From positions 2,356,001 to 2,420,000 of the forward strand of contig NZ_CP133133.1 of assembly GCF_030908625.1 (NCBI RefSeq): 64,000 nucleotides of DNA. Direction: 5' to 3'. Under the pieces are notes generated by a model, which ran no database searches, was not told where the DNA came from, and worked only from the letters and a program-made list of their open reading frames with translations. Positions 1 to 7,506 of this stretch are shown piece by piece. This DNA comes from Paludicola sp. MB14-C6 (GTDB taxonomy: Bacteria; Bacillota; Clostridia; Oscillospirales; Ruminococcaceae). Position 1 is the first letter of the stretch. The number at the start of each line of letters is the position of its first letter. The position numbers and the translations under genes were made by a program.

Positions 1-291
1 TTGTACAGTGTAATCACCGATTACAACGTCGCCTACGTTTAATGCCTTATCAATACCACCCGCAGTACCGCAAAAAATTATCTCATCAACGTTGAAGCGG
101 TCAATTAAAATAGTAGTAGTTAAGGAAGCTGCTACTTTGCCAATTCCAGATTTCACAAGAACAACGTCTTTTCCGTATAAATTTCCTTCTATAAATTCTC
201 TATGTGCAATTGCTTTTTTGTCAGATGCCAAAATATCTTGTAACAAAAGGTTAATTTCGCTTTCCATAGCGCAAATAATTCCGTATTTCAT
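1..291 (-). CDS. mtnN: 5'-methylthioadenosine/S-adenosylhomocysteine nucleosidase, N-terminal part
   Basis: The gene runs off the left edge; 97 N-terminal codons are visible from an ATG at 291. The protein starts MKYGIICAMESEI and continues with a KSGIGKVAASL block and a CGTAGG segment, the typical N-terminal half of the Pfs/MtnN family (PNP-type Rossmann-like fold). Family members hydrolyse the N-glycosidic bond of methylthioadenosine and S-adenosylhomocysteine, in methionine salvage and the activated methyl cycle. The catalytic Asp and the C-terminal half lie outside the window. Other PNP-superfamily nucleosidases are conceivable, but the early ICAMESEI motif favours MtnN. Confidence 0.85.
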   Translation of the reverse strand, partial: MKYGIICAMESEINLLLQDILASDKKAIAHREFIEGNLYGKDVVLVKSGIGKVAASLTTTILIDRFNVDEIIFCGTAGGIDKALNVGDVVIGDYTVQ

Positions 292-343
292 TTTTATTAT
301 CCTCTCGATGTTTTTTTACGATTATATCATTTTTTTTGCTTTT

Positions 344-365
344 TAGCAAATAACTTTATTTGCTT
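344..365. repeat. Left copy of a 22-bp palindromic direct repeat
   Basis: The core GCAAATAACTTTATTTGC is a perfect inverted repeat with a two-base loop. The same 22 bases recur at 766-787, on the far side of a 400-bp non-coding segment. This is the pattern expected if an element duplicated a small hairpin on insertion. Confidence 0.8.
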
Positions 366-765
366 CAGTTTGTAGAAAAAATGAAAACGCAAGTAAAAAC
401 TAAAAGATAGAAGTAATTTAGTTGCGAAAATTGTTTTTTCGAAAATGACATAAAGTAAAAATATACTACTTTATCAATTTTTAATCGCGTGGTATAATTG
501 CTGGTCGCATAACGATTTTAAAAGAATTTATCTAGGGGAATAAATAAAAATAATAAAGCACAAGCTGAAATTTTATCGCTTTGTATAAACATAGTCGCGA
601 TGTCATATAAAAAACAATTTTAAGAAATAAAGCATTTTTTATCCATGCTTTTTGGGGCGATTGCCAAAAAGCATGGTCAGGTTTGGGCGGATAGTCCAAT
701 ATTGATATAGCATTAACCTTATATCTTGCAAATATCAAATAATTATTAACTTTATCGATAGTATA
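366..765. mobile_element. Putative non-autonomous (MITE-like) element, 400 bp
   Basis: I see no credible gene in this stretch. It is bounded exactly by two copies of a 22-bp palindrome. Its left tip, CAGTTTGTAGAAAAA, is close to the right terminal repeat of the IS1182-family element at 44384-45907 (CAGCTTGTAGAAAAA). Sequence just inside the left end recurs near 4550 and 13720, and sequence near its right end (TTATATCTTGCAA, 718-730) recurs near 4780, so it belongs to a dispersed family. I could not show a convincing matching inverted repeat at the right tip, which limits confidence. Confidence 0.5.
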
Positions 766-787
766 TAGCAAATAACTTTATTTGCTT
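766..787. repeat. Right copy of the 22-bp palindromic direct repeat
   Basis: Identical to 344-365 and immediately abutting the right end of the 400-bp element. Confidence 0.8.
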
Positions 788-850
788 TTTTACTGTATTA
801 AGATATAATTATGTTTAGGATGATAATATGTTAAAAAGGAGAAACCTTTT

Positions 851-1513
851 ATGTGGGAATTACCAAATGAATGGAATAACTTGTTACATGAAGAGATGCA
901 TAAACCATATATGCAAAATCTTTATGATTTTATAGAAAATGAATATCATACACAAACGATATATCCTAAAAAAGAAGACTTATTTACTGCATTAAGGTTA
1001 ACACCATTTACAAAAGTAAAGGTAGTTATTATAGGACAAGATCCTTATCATCAGCCGAATCAAGCGCATGGATTGAGCTTTTCTGTAAAAGAGGGGAATA
1101 AGATTCCACCATCATTACGAAATATCTATAAAGAAATAGAAAATAGCATTGGAATAAAATCTTCTGCGTCAGGAGATTTATCACGATGGGCAAAACAAGG
1201 TGTTTTGCTGTTAAATGCTATTTTAACAGTACGTGACAGTAGCCCATTAAGTCACAAGGGGAAGGGTTGGGAACTGTTTACCGATCAAATTATTTCTTTT
1301 TTGAATCAATCAGATAAGTCAATTGTTTTTTTATTGTGGGGAAATGATGCTAAGAAAAAAGTAGAGTTGATTACTAACCCCAATCACCTTATTTTGACTT
1401 CTGTACATCCGAGTCCGCTTTCAGCAAGTAGAGGTTTTTTCGGATGTAATCATTTTCAGTTAGCAAATGAGGCTTTAATTCAAAACGGTTTAGAACCAAT
1501 TGATTGGAGTTAG
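851..1513 (+). CDS. ung: Uracil-DNA glycosylase (family 1)
   Basis: Removes uracil from DNA as the first step of base excision repair. The 220-residue protein has the family length. The water-activating motif GQDPYHQ is at residues 62-68 (catalytic Asp64), followed by the HGLSFSV uracil-binding strand. The C-terminal VHPSPLSASRG segment supplies the catalytic His and the DNA-intercalation loop. AAGGAG lies about 9 bases before the ATG. Transcribed alone or with the small membrane-protein gene that follows about 45 bases later. The assignment is secure. Confidence 0.96.
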   Translation: MWELPNEWNNLLHEEMHKPYMQNLYDFIENEYHTQTIYPKKEDLFTALRLTPFTKVKVVIIGQDPYHQPNQAHGLSFSVKEGNKIPPSLRNIYKEIENSIGIKSSASGDLSRWAKQGVLLLNAILTVRDSSPLSHKGKGWELFTDQIISFLNQSDKSIVFLLWGNDAKKKVELITNPNHLILTSVHPSPLSASRGFFGCNHFQLANEALIQNGLEPIDWS

Positions 1514-1558
1514 CCAATATTACGTTTGTGATAGCACATATGCATGAGGAGAACAAAT

Positions 1559-1798
1559 ATGACAACAAGTAAAATCAAATTATTCCGCAATCTTTCGTTT
1601 GGAGCGTTATTATTGGTGGCAATAACTGCTATTATTCACATTACAATTAGTATAATTGACTTTTTTAATTGTACTATTACAAGTTTTACTTGGTACGATA
1701 TAATCTTTTTAACGGGTATTCGTTATGTATTACCAATTTTAATATTACTGTGTTTAACAATTGTGTTTAGCGTTATCTTGAAGAAACACAAGAAATAA
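1559..1798 (+). CDS. Small two-helix membrane protein, unknown function
   Basis: A 79-residue protein with hydrophobic stretches around residues 11-33 and 49-72 and a basic C-terminus (KKHKK). I chose the ATG at 1559 because AGGAG sits 7 bases upstream; an ATG at 1544 has no such site. It follows ung closely and precedes a terminator, so the two may be cotranscribed. I do not recognise the family. Confidence 0.6.
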   Translation: MTTSKIKLFRNLSFGALLLVAITAIIHITISIIDFFNCTITSFTWYDIIFLTGIRYVLPILILLCLTIVFSVILKKHKK

Positions 1799-1802
1799 GG
1801 AA

Positions 1803-1826
1803 AAGCAGAACAATTTCGTTCTGCTT
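1803..1826. terminator. Intrinsic terminator between convergent genes
   Basis: The hairpin AAGCAGAAC / GTTCTGCTT lies directly after the stop at 1798 and just before the end of the minus-strand gene at 1831. It probably serves both directions. Confidence 0.75.
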
Positions 1827-1830
1827 ATCC

Positions 1831-2397
1831 TTATTTCTTTGTAGATTTAATATAGGAATCTGAGATAGTGGCAATGGGGCATATTGTGCACCATGTGCGA
1901 GGCTTATAGAACAATGCAAGTACTAGTCCTAACGTTGTTGTAGTCATCATCATTGAATAAAATCGATAGGATAAATGCGTAATCCAAGGGGCAAAGTAAT
2001 CCATATGGAACAACTGTGGCATTTCTCCTTTAATCGGTATTGCAATTAAAAATCGTAAGTAAGTCATTGGTTGATTTGCACCAGAATATACTTTTACAGT
2101 AGAAATGATGATAATAGATAAGCTTACAATGAAATAGCCAAGCATAATCCATTTCATATTTCCTTTAATGAAAAAGCTTGGGGTTTTTCTTGAAAATTTA
2201 CTAGTCGTTTTTCCGCATTTCGTATAAAGACTGGCTCTAGGGCAATAACCTTGACACCATGTTTTCTTTTTATCTTTGAACAAAAGAATAAGCGGTAATG
2301 CCATGCAGATAAGTCCTAATAATGCAAAATGGATATTCAAAAAACCTAATCCAAAATACAAAAGTGTAAAAATAAAAAGCAGTTTGTGGTTTTTCAT
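1831..2397 (-). CDS. Membrane-bound 4Fe-4S cysteine-motif protein (NapH/CcoG-like)
   Basis: A 188-residue protein with about four predicted membrane helices (near 7-37, 80-105, 143-165 and a short one before the C-terminus). It has two cysteine clusters facing the same side: CQGYCPRASLYTKC near residue 48 and CTICP near residue 170. This layout resembles the polyferredoxin-type NapH/CcoG/YccM membrane iron-sulfur proteins, in shortened form. It lies 16 bases downstream of a separate ferredoxin gene, which suggests the two form a small membrane electron-transfer unit. Substrate and partner are unknown. Confidence 0.6.
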   Translation of the reverse strand: MKNHKLLFIFTLLYFGLGFLNIHFALLGLICMALPLILLFKDKKKTWCQGYCPRASLYTKCGKTTSKFSRKTPSFFIKGNMKWIMLGYFIVSLSIIIISTVKVYSGANQPMTYLRFLIAIPIKGEMPQLFHMDYFAPWITHLSYRFYSMMMTTTTLGLVLALFYKPRTWCTICPIATISDSYIKSTKK

Positions 2398-2413
2398 TGA
2401 TATCTCCGTTCCG

Positions 2414-2656
2414 TTATTCTAAGACTAATGCACGTTTTGGACAAAATGATACACATTTTCCACATTTGATACATTTATCTTTATCTACGGTTGGCGCAGA
2501 ATATCCTTTTTGTGTAAGTGCACCAACCGGGCAAATCCGAACAGATGGGCAAGTGTGGTTTTGAGGACAACGTTCGATTTTAACAACTAGACTTTTGTCT
2601 ATATTGTTTTGTGGGTTTTTATTTTGATTTGCGAATAAATTAAAAAATTGGCTCAT
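2414..2656 (-). CDS. Ferredoxin-like 4Fe-4S protein
   Basis: An 80-residue cytoplasmic protein. The C-terminal half carries a clear CIKCGKCVSFCPKRA cluster motif. An earlier cysteine set (CPQNHTCPSVRICPVGAL) forms the second half of a 2[4Fe-4S] arrangement with unusual spacing. It directly precedes the membrane iron-sulfur gene on the same strand and probably donates electrons to it. The ATG at 2656 follows a GAGGGA site. Confidence 0.75.
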   Translation of the reverse strand: MSQFFNLFANQNKNPQNNIDKSLVVKIERCPQNHTCPSVRICPVGALTQKGYSAPTVDKDKCIKCGKCVSFCPKRALVLE

Positions 2657-2730
2657 AATATCCCTCTTTCAAATAATATGATGTTAGTATATCATGTTGA
2701 TAGCAGTCATTCTGTGATAAGGTCACAAAA

Positions 2731-2757
2731 AAATATCCTCCCAAAGGGAGGATATTT
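2731..2757 (-). terminator. Intrinsic terminator of the DUF1540 gene
   Basis: AAATATCCTCCC / GGGAGGATATTT with a three-base loop. On the minus strand it is followed by a run of T, directly after the DUF1540 gene. Confidence 0.85.
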
Positions 2758-2775
2758 TAATAAAACCAGTATTAG

Positions 2776-3081
2776 TTATCTTGAGCAAAATGTTGCACAT
2801 TCTGAACCAGAGCTTCCACAGCTAATGCAAACAGAATTAGCACTGCATTTATGAGATCGATTATGTGTACAATTTGTTGCATTACAGCCTATATTTAAAG
2901 ATTGGTTTGGAGAGCTATATTGTACGCTATTGGAAAACTCGTTTGATTTTGGTACGTATGAGCCACAACAAGTTGCAGTAGAATTTTGAGCACCTGCTCC
3001 GGATACGTATATGGATGGTCTGCAGCAACAACCGTTTTGATTGCTTGCGCAAGAGTCAACATTACATTGACAATTTGTCAT
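2776..3081 (-). CDS. DUF1540 cysteine-rich protein, two repeats
   Basis: A 101-residue soluble protein with 17 cysteines. It contains two copies of the DUF1540 pattern (C-x-V-x2-C, then C-containing loop, then A-x-T-x-C), at about residues 3-45 and 66-101. I chose the ATG at 3081 because AAGGAG lies 8 bases upstream; an upstream ATG at 3114 lacks this. DUF1540 proteins are common in spore-forming Clostridia and are thought to bind metal, but no biochemical role is established. It follows a 47-residue gene on the same strand by 63 bases. Confidence 0.85.
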   Translation of the reverse strand: MTNCQCNVDSCASNQNGCCCRPSIYVSGAGAQNSTATCCGSYVPKSNEFSNSVQYSSPNQSLNIGCNATNCTHNRSHKCSANSVCISCGSSGSECATFCSR

Positions 3082-3144
3082 AAAAACAACTCCTTTCTTT
3101 TTCAATTTTCCCAATCACAACGCAAATATTCGTAATTGAAGCAG

Positions 3145-3288
3145 TTATTCTTCAGCAGAAATTTCTTCTAACACTTTAATCAAATCTGCCATTGAGTTCA
3201 GTTGGACATTACGTTCTAATATGACATTTTTTAATTCAATTGGTAATGATTCAAATTGACTTTGTATCATAGGATTTACGTAAGACAT
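3145..3288 (-). CDS. Small 47-residue protein, unknown
   Basis: Starts MSYVNPMIQSQFESLP and ends EEISAEE. The ATG at 3288 has a GAGGTGA site 5 bases upstream, and codon use looks coding. It is acidic, has no membrane segment, and is probably one amphipathic helical unit. It lies 63 bases upstream of the DUF1540 gene and is likely in the same transcript. No family recognised. Confidence 0.65.
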   Translation of the reverse strand: MSYVNPMIQSQFESLPIELKNVILERNVQLNSMADLIKVLEEISAEE

Positions 3289-3550
3289 AAAATCACCTCA
3301 TAAATAGCTTTCTCAAAATAAGTGAATTTATGAATCATATAAGAAAAATGCCACAAGATGAATGAGAACTTCTATTGGTGATTTTGTTTAAGAAATAAGA
3401 TAATATTAATATCATATAATTAGTAATATTTATTTGACTAGTTCATAATCTTGTAATATAATGAAATAAACAAATGCACTCATTATGATAATTGGTATGA
3501 ACAAGTGCATTGGTCTTATAATTTTATTAGATTTAATGGAGGTAAATGAT

Positions 3551-4486
3551 ATGGGTATTCTATATGAAGCAACCAGTTTTGGTGGATGGGCTATTTGGCT
3601 TTTTGTTCTTTTTGCTTTAATGGCATTTAACGAATTTGGTCGTTCAACAAAATGGGGTGGAATCGTATTATTTTTAATTACACCAATCATATTAACAATT
3701 TTCGTTTGGCCAACTACAGCAGCGCCGGGAAATGAATATGGAACCGGTAACTGGTTTAACTGGGTTAAAACGTATTCTGCACTTGCAGGATGTTTATGGT
3801 TTATGGGGCTAAGATATTTCCCAAAATTCGCAAAAAAGAAGTGGGCATTAGCCGTTCCTGCAATTATTTTAGCAGTAAACATTCTTGAAGCAGCTATTCG
3901 TGATTTCCAATGCTTTGGATATGGTCAATGGGATGGCGGTATCGTAAACAATCTTTGGGTTATGTCAGGACCATGGAATATCATGAACGGTATTGCAGGC
4001 TTATTAAATATCGTTACCATTTGTGGTTGGGCAGGTATCTTTATTTCAAAAGATAAAACAAAAGATATGATATGGCCGGATATGATTTGGGCTTGGATTA
4101 TCGCTTATGATTTATGGAACTTTGCTTATACATATAACTGTATTGCAGACCACTCATTCTACTGTGGTTTAGCATTATTACTTTCTTGCACAATCCCTAC
4201 TTTCTTTATAAAAAAGGGTGCTTGGCTGCAACATCGTGCGCATACACTTGCTTTATGGATTATGTTTGTTATGACAGTACCTTCTTTTGCAGATCGTATT
4301 GCACCGGTTGCAACAACACATAACGCAACAGCATTTTTTGTAGTAAGCTTAATTTCTTTACTTGCAAACCTAGCATTGGCAATTTACCAGTTTGTTAGAA
4401 TTTACAAGAATAAACGTAATCCATTGAAAGATGAGATTTATGTAGATACAAAAACATACAAACAAGTTGTTGAAGAAAACGTATAG
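3551..4486 (+). CDS. DUF5692 family polytopic membrane protein
   Basis: A 311-residue protein with about nine membrane helices, many aromatic residues, and conserved-looking polar pieces such as GNWFNWVKTYSAL and DLWNFAYTYNC. I assign it to DUF5692 by recall of the overall pattern; its function is not known. The start is the ATG at 3551, with GGAGG 8 bases upstream; an earlier in-frame ATG at 3485 would add a doubtful 22-residue leader. It is a single gene bounded by a terminator. Confidence 0.65.
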   Translation: MGILYEATSFGGWAIWLFVLFALMAFNEFGRSTKWGGIVLFLITPIILTIFVWPTTAAPGNEYGTGNWFNWVKTYSALAGCLWFMGLRYFPKFAKKKWALAVPAIILAVNILEAAIRDFQCFGYGQWDGGIVNNLWVMSGPWNIMNGIAGLLNIVTICGWAGIFISKDKTKDMIWPDMIWAWIIAYDLWNFAYTYNCIADHSFYCGLALLLSCTIPTFFIKKGAWLQHRAHTLALWIMFVMTVPSFADRIAPVATTHNATAFFVVSLISLLANLALAIYQFVRIYKNKRNPLKDEIYVDTKTYKQVVEENV

Positions 4487-4501
4487 CATATAATGAATGA
4501 G

Positions 4502-4532
4502 AAATCCCCAAATGCTTTGCATTTGGGGATTT
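4502..4532 (+). terminator. Intrinsic terminator after the DUF5692 gene
   Basis: AAATCCCCAAATGC / GCATTTGGGGATTT, a 14-bp perfect stem with a three-base loop, followed by TTGTGTG. Confidence 0.85.
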
Positions 4533-4540
4533 TGTGTGTA

Positions 4541-4805
4541 TGAAGTGAAACTTTAAAACGGAAGTAAAAACTGAAATATAGAAGTAGTTTACTTTCGAAA
4601 ATTGTATTTGTACTTTCTAAACCTCTCCACCACTGCTGTGGTTCCCCTCTCCTAAAGAAGAGGCTACAAGGCTCGCCTTTGGGAGAGCTGTCTGCGTAGC
4701 AGACTGAGAGGGGAGTTAATCACTCGTATAATTTTAGTAACGAATAACTGAATAATAAATAGAAGTAAGAATTAATCTTATATCTTGCAAGTATTTAATA
4801 ATTGG
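4541..4805. repeat. Dispersed repeat, second copy, carrying an internal hairpin repeat
   Basis: The left part (near 4553-4600) matches the inside left end of the element at 366-765: AAGTAAAAACTGAAATATAG against AAGTAAAAACTAAAAGATAG, with GCGAAAATTG against TCGAAAATTG further on. The right part (TTATATCTTGCAA near 4780) matches the right part of that element. The middle differs and contains the hairpin-rich repeat at 4622-4715. No gene is visible in this 337-base intergenic stretch. Confidence 0.55.
4622..4715. repeat. GC-richer palindromic intergenic repeat
   Basis: This roughly 94-base block is clearly richer in GC than its surroundings. It contains several short hairpins (CCACnnnTGTGG, GTCTGCGTAGCAGAC) and ends that are near inverted copies (CCTCTCC at the left, GAGAGGGGAG at the right). 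It looks like a known class of Clostridial interspersed palindromic sequence nested in the dispersed repeat. Confidence 0.55.
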
Positions 4806-4823
4806 ATTCAAACATATTTTTGC

Positions 4824-5315
4824 TTATATTGTGTGAGTGTATTTTAATTCATATTGAGGTTTTGTTATATATTCTAAATATTGAATGTCACCGTTGAATT
4901 GTAAATATGCTTTATATTTTTCAATGAAATCTGGAACTTTTATATAATCTAAAACTTTCTCTTTTGAAACCCAGCATGATTCTGTAGTTTCATTTGAGTC
5001 GCAAAACTCACCGCCAATATAGGTACAAGTGAATCCAAAAACAACTTTTGTAGGTATTATTCCATAACCATTATATCCTTGATATGTACAAGTATTTGAA
5101 GAAATACTAAACAATTTATTCACGGTAATATCCATATTGCTTTCTTCTTTTGCTTCACGTATTAAAGCATCAACTAAGTTTTCACCGATTTCTACTTGAC
5201 CGCCAGGAAACATCCATACAGACTTTTCACGGTGTTTTAATAGTAAAATCTCATGATTTTGATTTTCTACAATACCAAATACAGCAACAATATGAGTTGG
5301 AAATTGCTTTTCCAT
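4824..5315 (-). CDS. NUDIX hydrolase
   Basis: A 163-residue soluble protein with a complete Nudix box at about residues 38-60: GGQVEIGE, then REAKEES, matching Gx5Ex7REUxEExGU. Members hydrolyse nucleoside diphosphates linked to another moiety; the substrate cannot be read from the box. The N-terminal THIVAVFGIVENQNHEILL and the PGGQ context are usual for the family. AAGGAG lies 8 bases before the ATG at 5315. It lies 300 bases downstream of the OLD-type nuclease gene on the same strand, but the spacing argues against a tight operon. Confidence 0.85.
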   Translation of the reverse strand: MEKQFPTHIVAVFGIVENQNHEILLLKHREKSVWMFPGGQVEIGENLVDALIREAKEESNMDITVNKLFSISSNTCTYQGYNGYGIIPTKVVFGFTCTYIGGEFCDSNETTESCWVSKEKVLDYIKVPDFIEKYKAYLQFNGDIQYLEYITKPQYELKYTHTI

Positions 5316-5619
5316 AATACATTCTCCTTATACTTCAAATAAAAATTATCTAAATTAGAATATATAAGTGACAGTTATAAATGTTGTCGCTATGTTTTAA
5401 TTCTTACAAATGGGGGGGTTATAAATATAATGGAAAGTTGTCTTAATAATTGACTTGCACGTAGTGTGCTACCGAAATGTACTAAACAGCTTAACAAGAT
5501 AATTTTGTAGCAGCAAAATATTGATATGAAGATTAATAAACATCCAAGTTACCAAGCAATTGGAACCCCCGATTATCTATAATAACTATTGTAGCATTAT
5601 GCTTTATACATAGAAAACT
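5316..5619. other. Intergenic stretch without visible gene
   Basis: About 300 AT-rich bases with a run of seven G near 5412. I see no convincing reading frame or hairpin here. It holds the upstream region of the NUDIX gene and the 3' end of the OLD-type gene. Confidence 0.5.
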
Positions 5620-7119
5620 TTAATTAAGTTCTATCTTAAGCGATTCATAAAACTTGGAAAAATCAACATTTTGTTTAATTATTGTATATAAACCATTAAC
5701 AAACATCTCTTCAGTTACTTTTCTTTTTTTTAAGTCTTTCAGTAGATAATTGTATAATCGTTTACCATCTGAATCTTCTTTATAATCATCTTTGAGTATT
5801 TGAGCATTTTTCTCCTCATTACTTTTATAATTATTCAATAAAGCATCTATTGAAACAATAGGAAAGAAATTATCATTTATTTGTTTTTTAACTAATAAAA
5901 TTGGAACAGTAAATAATACATTTCTTAAATATTTTTCCACACTACTAACAGGCAAAAATAATTTCTTTAATGCACGAAATTCCTTTCCAACCTTATCAGA
6001 TACATCACCATCTAAAACGCTAAAAACTTGTTTCCCTACACCTAAGACATTATTCGTAATAAGTTCATACTGTAGTTTTAGTACGTTTTGCCAACCACCT
6101 ACTGGTAGTACATTTACCAATCTGCTGTTTTGCAAATTCAATTCCTCTATGGCTTTTTTTACTATTATTTTTGCCAGTTCATCCTCGACTAATAAAAGAT
6201 AATCAAATCCATCATGTATATATACATCTCTTATTGCATAACTTGGATAACAAGGATTAACTATATTAAAATTATTTTCACTATTTACTATTCTTTCAAT
6301 TTTAAAAATATTATTTGGTTTAATATTTCTAATAACTTCAGGTGAATGAGAAGTAAGAATTACTGTAAGATTTTCATATTGTTCTGTTAATTCGTTAAGA
6401 ACGGACAATAAATTATTAATTGCAAGTGGATGTAATGCTAATTCTATTTCGTCCATTAACATTAAAATTGGCTTATTAGTTGGTAATGAACGTCTTATTA
6501 TAGAATTGTAAATAAAATGTAGAAGTGAAATAAGCAGACACTCACCCGAACTCATACGATATTGACTTATTAAGGATGAGCCTACAGTGCGAAAATATGG
6601 AGTATTTTTTAGTCCTAATTTATCTGCAACTGTTTTGTTCCTTACTCGTTTCAATCCTGTATAATAACTCGAATCGTTATGTAATATTTTCCCGAGTGTT
6701 TCCTGAATATAATCATCAGCATTCATCAGATCATCAGTACATATTTTATTATTCTCCATAAGTTCATCGACGTTTTTTGAGTCTCTAAATCTAATGCCAT
6801 AAAATAGACTGCCCTCGTAAGTTCCATTGAAACTAAGAGTATTTGGAAATGTATCTGCTTTCCAAAACTTATTTTCACAGTGCCATTTATCATGATGCTC
6901 TTCATAAAAGAATTCTACACTTGACTCTTGCGTATAGTCGTGTAAACCTAACAATCCAAGATTATGTCGGGATATTAATTGTGCTAAACACGATATAATT
7001 GTACTCTTTCCAACACCATTATTTCCAACTAAACAATAAACACCGTTTTCAATTGGAACATCTATTATACCTCTGGTAATTCCTTTAATATTGTTAATAA
7101 CCATTTTGATATTGCTCAC
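5620..7119 (-). CDS. OLD-family ATPase with C-terminal TOPRIM nuclease domain
   Basis: A 499-residue protein. The N-terminal ABC/SMC-type ATPase has Walker A GNNGVGKST (residues 32-40), signature SSGE (190-193), Walker B ILMLMDEIE (218-226) and an H-loop LTSHSPE. The C-terminal part has TOPRIM hallmarks: LLLVEDE (about 308-314) with the metal-binding Glu, and LDGD (369-372). This order defines the OLD family, several members of which act in phage defence or DNA processing. I chose the GTG at 7119, which has GGAGG 8 bases upstream; the ATG at 7134 would overlap that site. No GajB-like helicase, AriB or reverse transcriptase is adjacent, so it stands alone. Its DNA target and trigger are unknown. 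Confidence 0.8.
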   Translation of the reverse strand: MSNIKMVINNIKGITRGIIDVPIENGVYCLVGNNGVGKSTIISCLAQLISRHNLGLLGLHDYTQESSVEFFYEEHHDKWHCENKFWKADTFPNTLSFNGTYEGSLFYGIRFRDSKNVDELMENNKICTDDLMNADDYIQETLGKILHNDSSYYTGLKRVRNKTVADKLGLKNTPYFRTVGSSLISQYRMSSGECLLISLLHFIYNSIIRRSLPTNKPILMLMDEIELALHPLAINNLLSVLNELTEQYENLTVILTSHSPEVIRNIKPNNIFKIERIVNSENNFNIVNPCYPSYAIRDVYIHDGFDYLLLVEDELAKIIVKKAIEELNLQNSRLVNVLPVGGWQNVLKLQYELITNNVLGVGKQVFSVLDGDVSDKVGKEFRALKKLFLPVSSVEKYLRNVLFTVPILLVKKQINDNFFPIVSIDALLNNYKSNEEKNAQILKDDYKEDSDGKRLYNYLLKDLKKRKVTEEMFVNGLYTIIKQNVDFSKFYESLKIELN

Positions 7120-7279
7120 TTGCCAAACCTCCATTACTTCTATTTTAACTTTGAGTAATTGTTACGAGTCGTAATCATTCCTAAACAACACGTAACCAAA
7201 CCCAAAACCGCACACAAATACTCTGTACGGTCGACTTTATACGTTATTAGTTGACAGGCACTTAGCCAACCGTTAACTA

Positions 7280-7308
7280 ATTATACCAAATATTATGACA
7301 ATTTGCAA
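7280..7308 (-). promoter_or_regulatory. Promoter of the OLD-type gene
   Basis: On the minus strand TTGCAA (7308-7303), a 17-base spacer and TATAAT (7285-7280). It leaves a leader of roughly 150 bases before the GTG, which includes an imperfect hairpin with TTAGTT / AACTAA arms near 7245-7282. Confidence 0.65.
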
Positions 7309-7385
7309 CATAAAAAGGGCTTTTTAAGTAGTAGGGTATCAATGTTATTTTCATATGCAAGAAATAAAACTATCAAATACGAAAA

Positions 7386-7416
7386 AGCCTCAACACACAT
7401 ATTGTGTGTCGAGGCT
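7386..7416 (-). terminator. Intrinsic terminator of the DUF4417 gene
   Basis: Stem AGCCTC-A-ACACACA / TGTGTGT-C-GAGGCT with one mismatch, followed on the minus strand by T-rich sequence. It lies downstream of the stop at 7507. Confidence 0.65.
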
Positions 7417-7506
7417 CTCGACTGAGTTTAACGGTACTATATGATGTCGTTGCATTTTTAGGTGTGTATTTGAACTTGCACGGACGTTATGCTCATAACA
7501 GGATGT

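Noticed and set aside
3430..3882. Minus-strand open frame of 150 codons opposite the DUF5692 gene
   Set aside because: It overlaps a strongly coding membrane protein gene, has no ribosome site and reads as the complement of hydrophobic codons.
5620..7119. Assignment to a named defence system such as Gabija or PARIS
   Set aside because: The required partner genes are absent on both sides.
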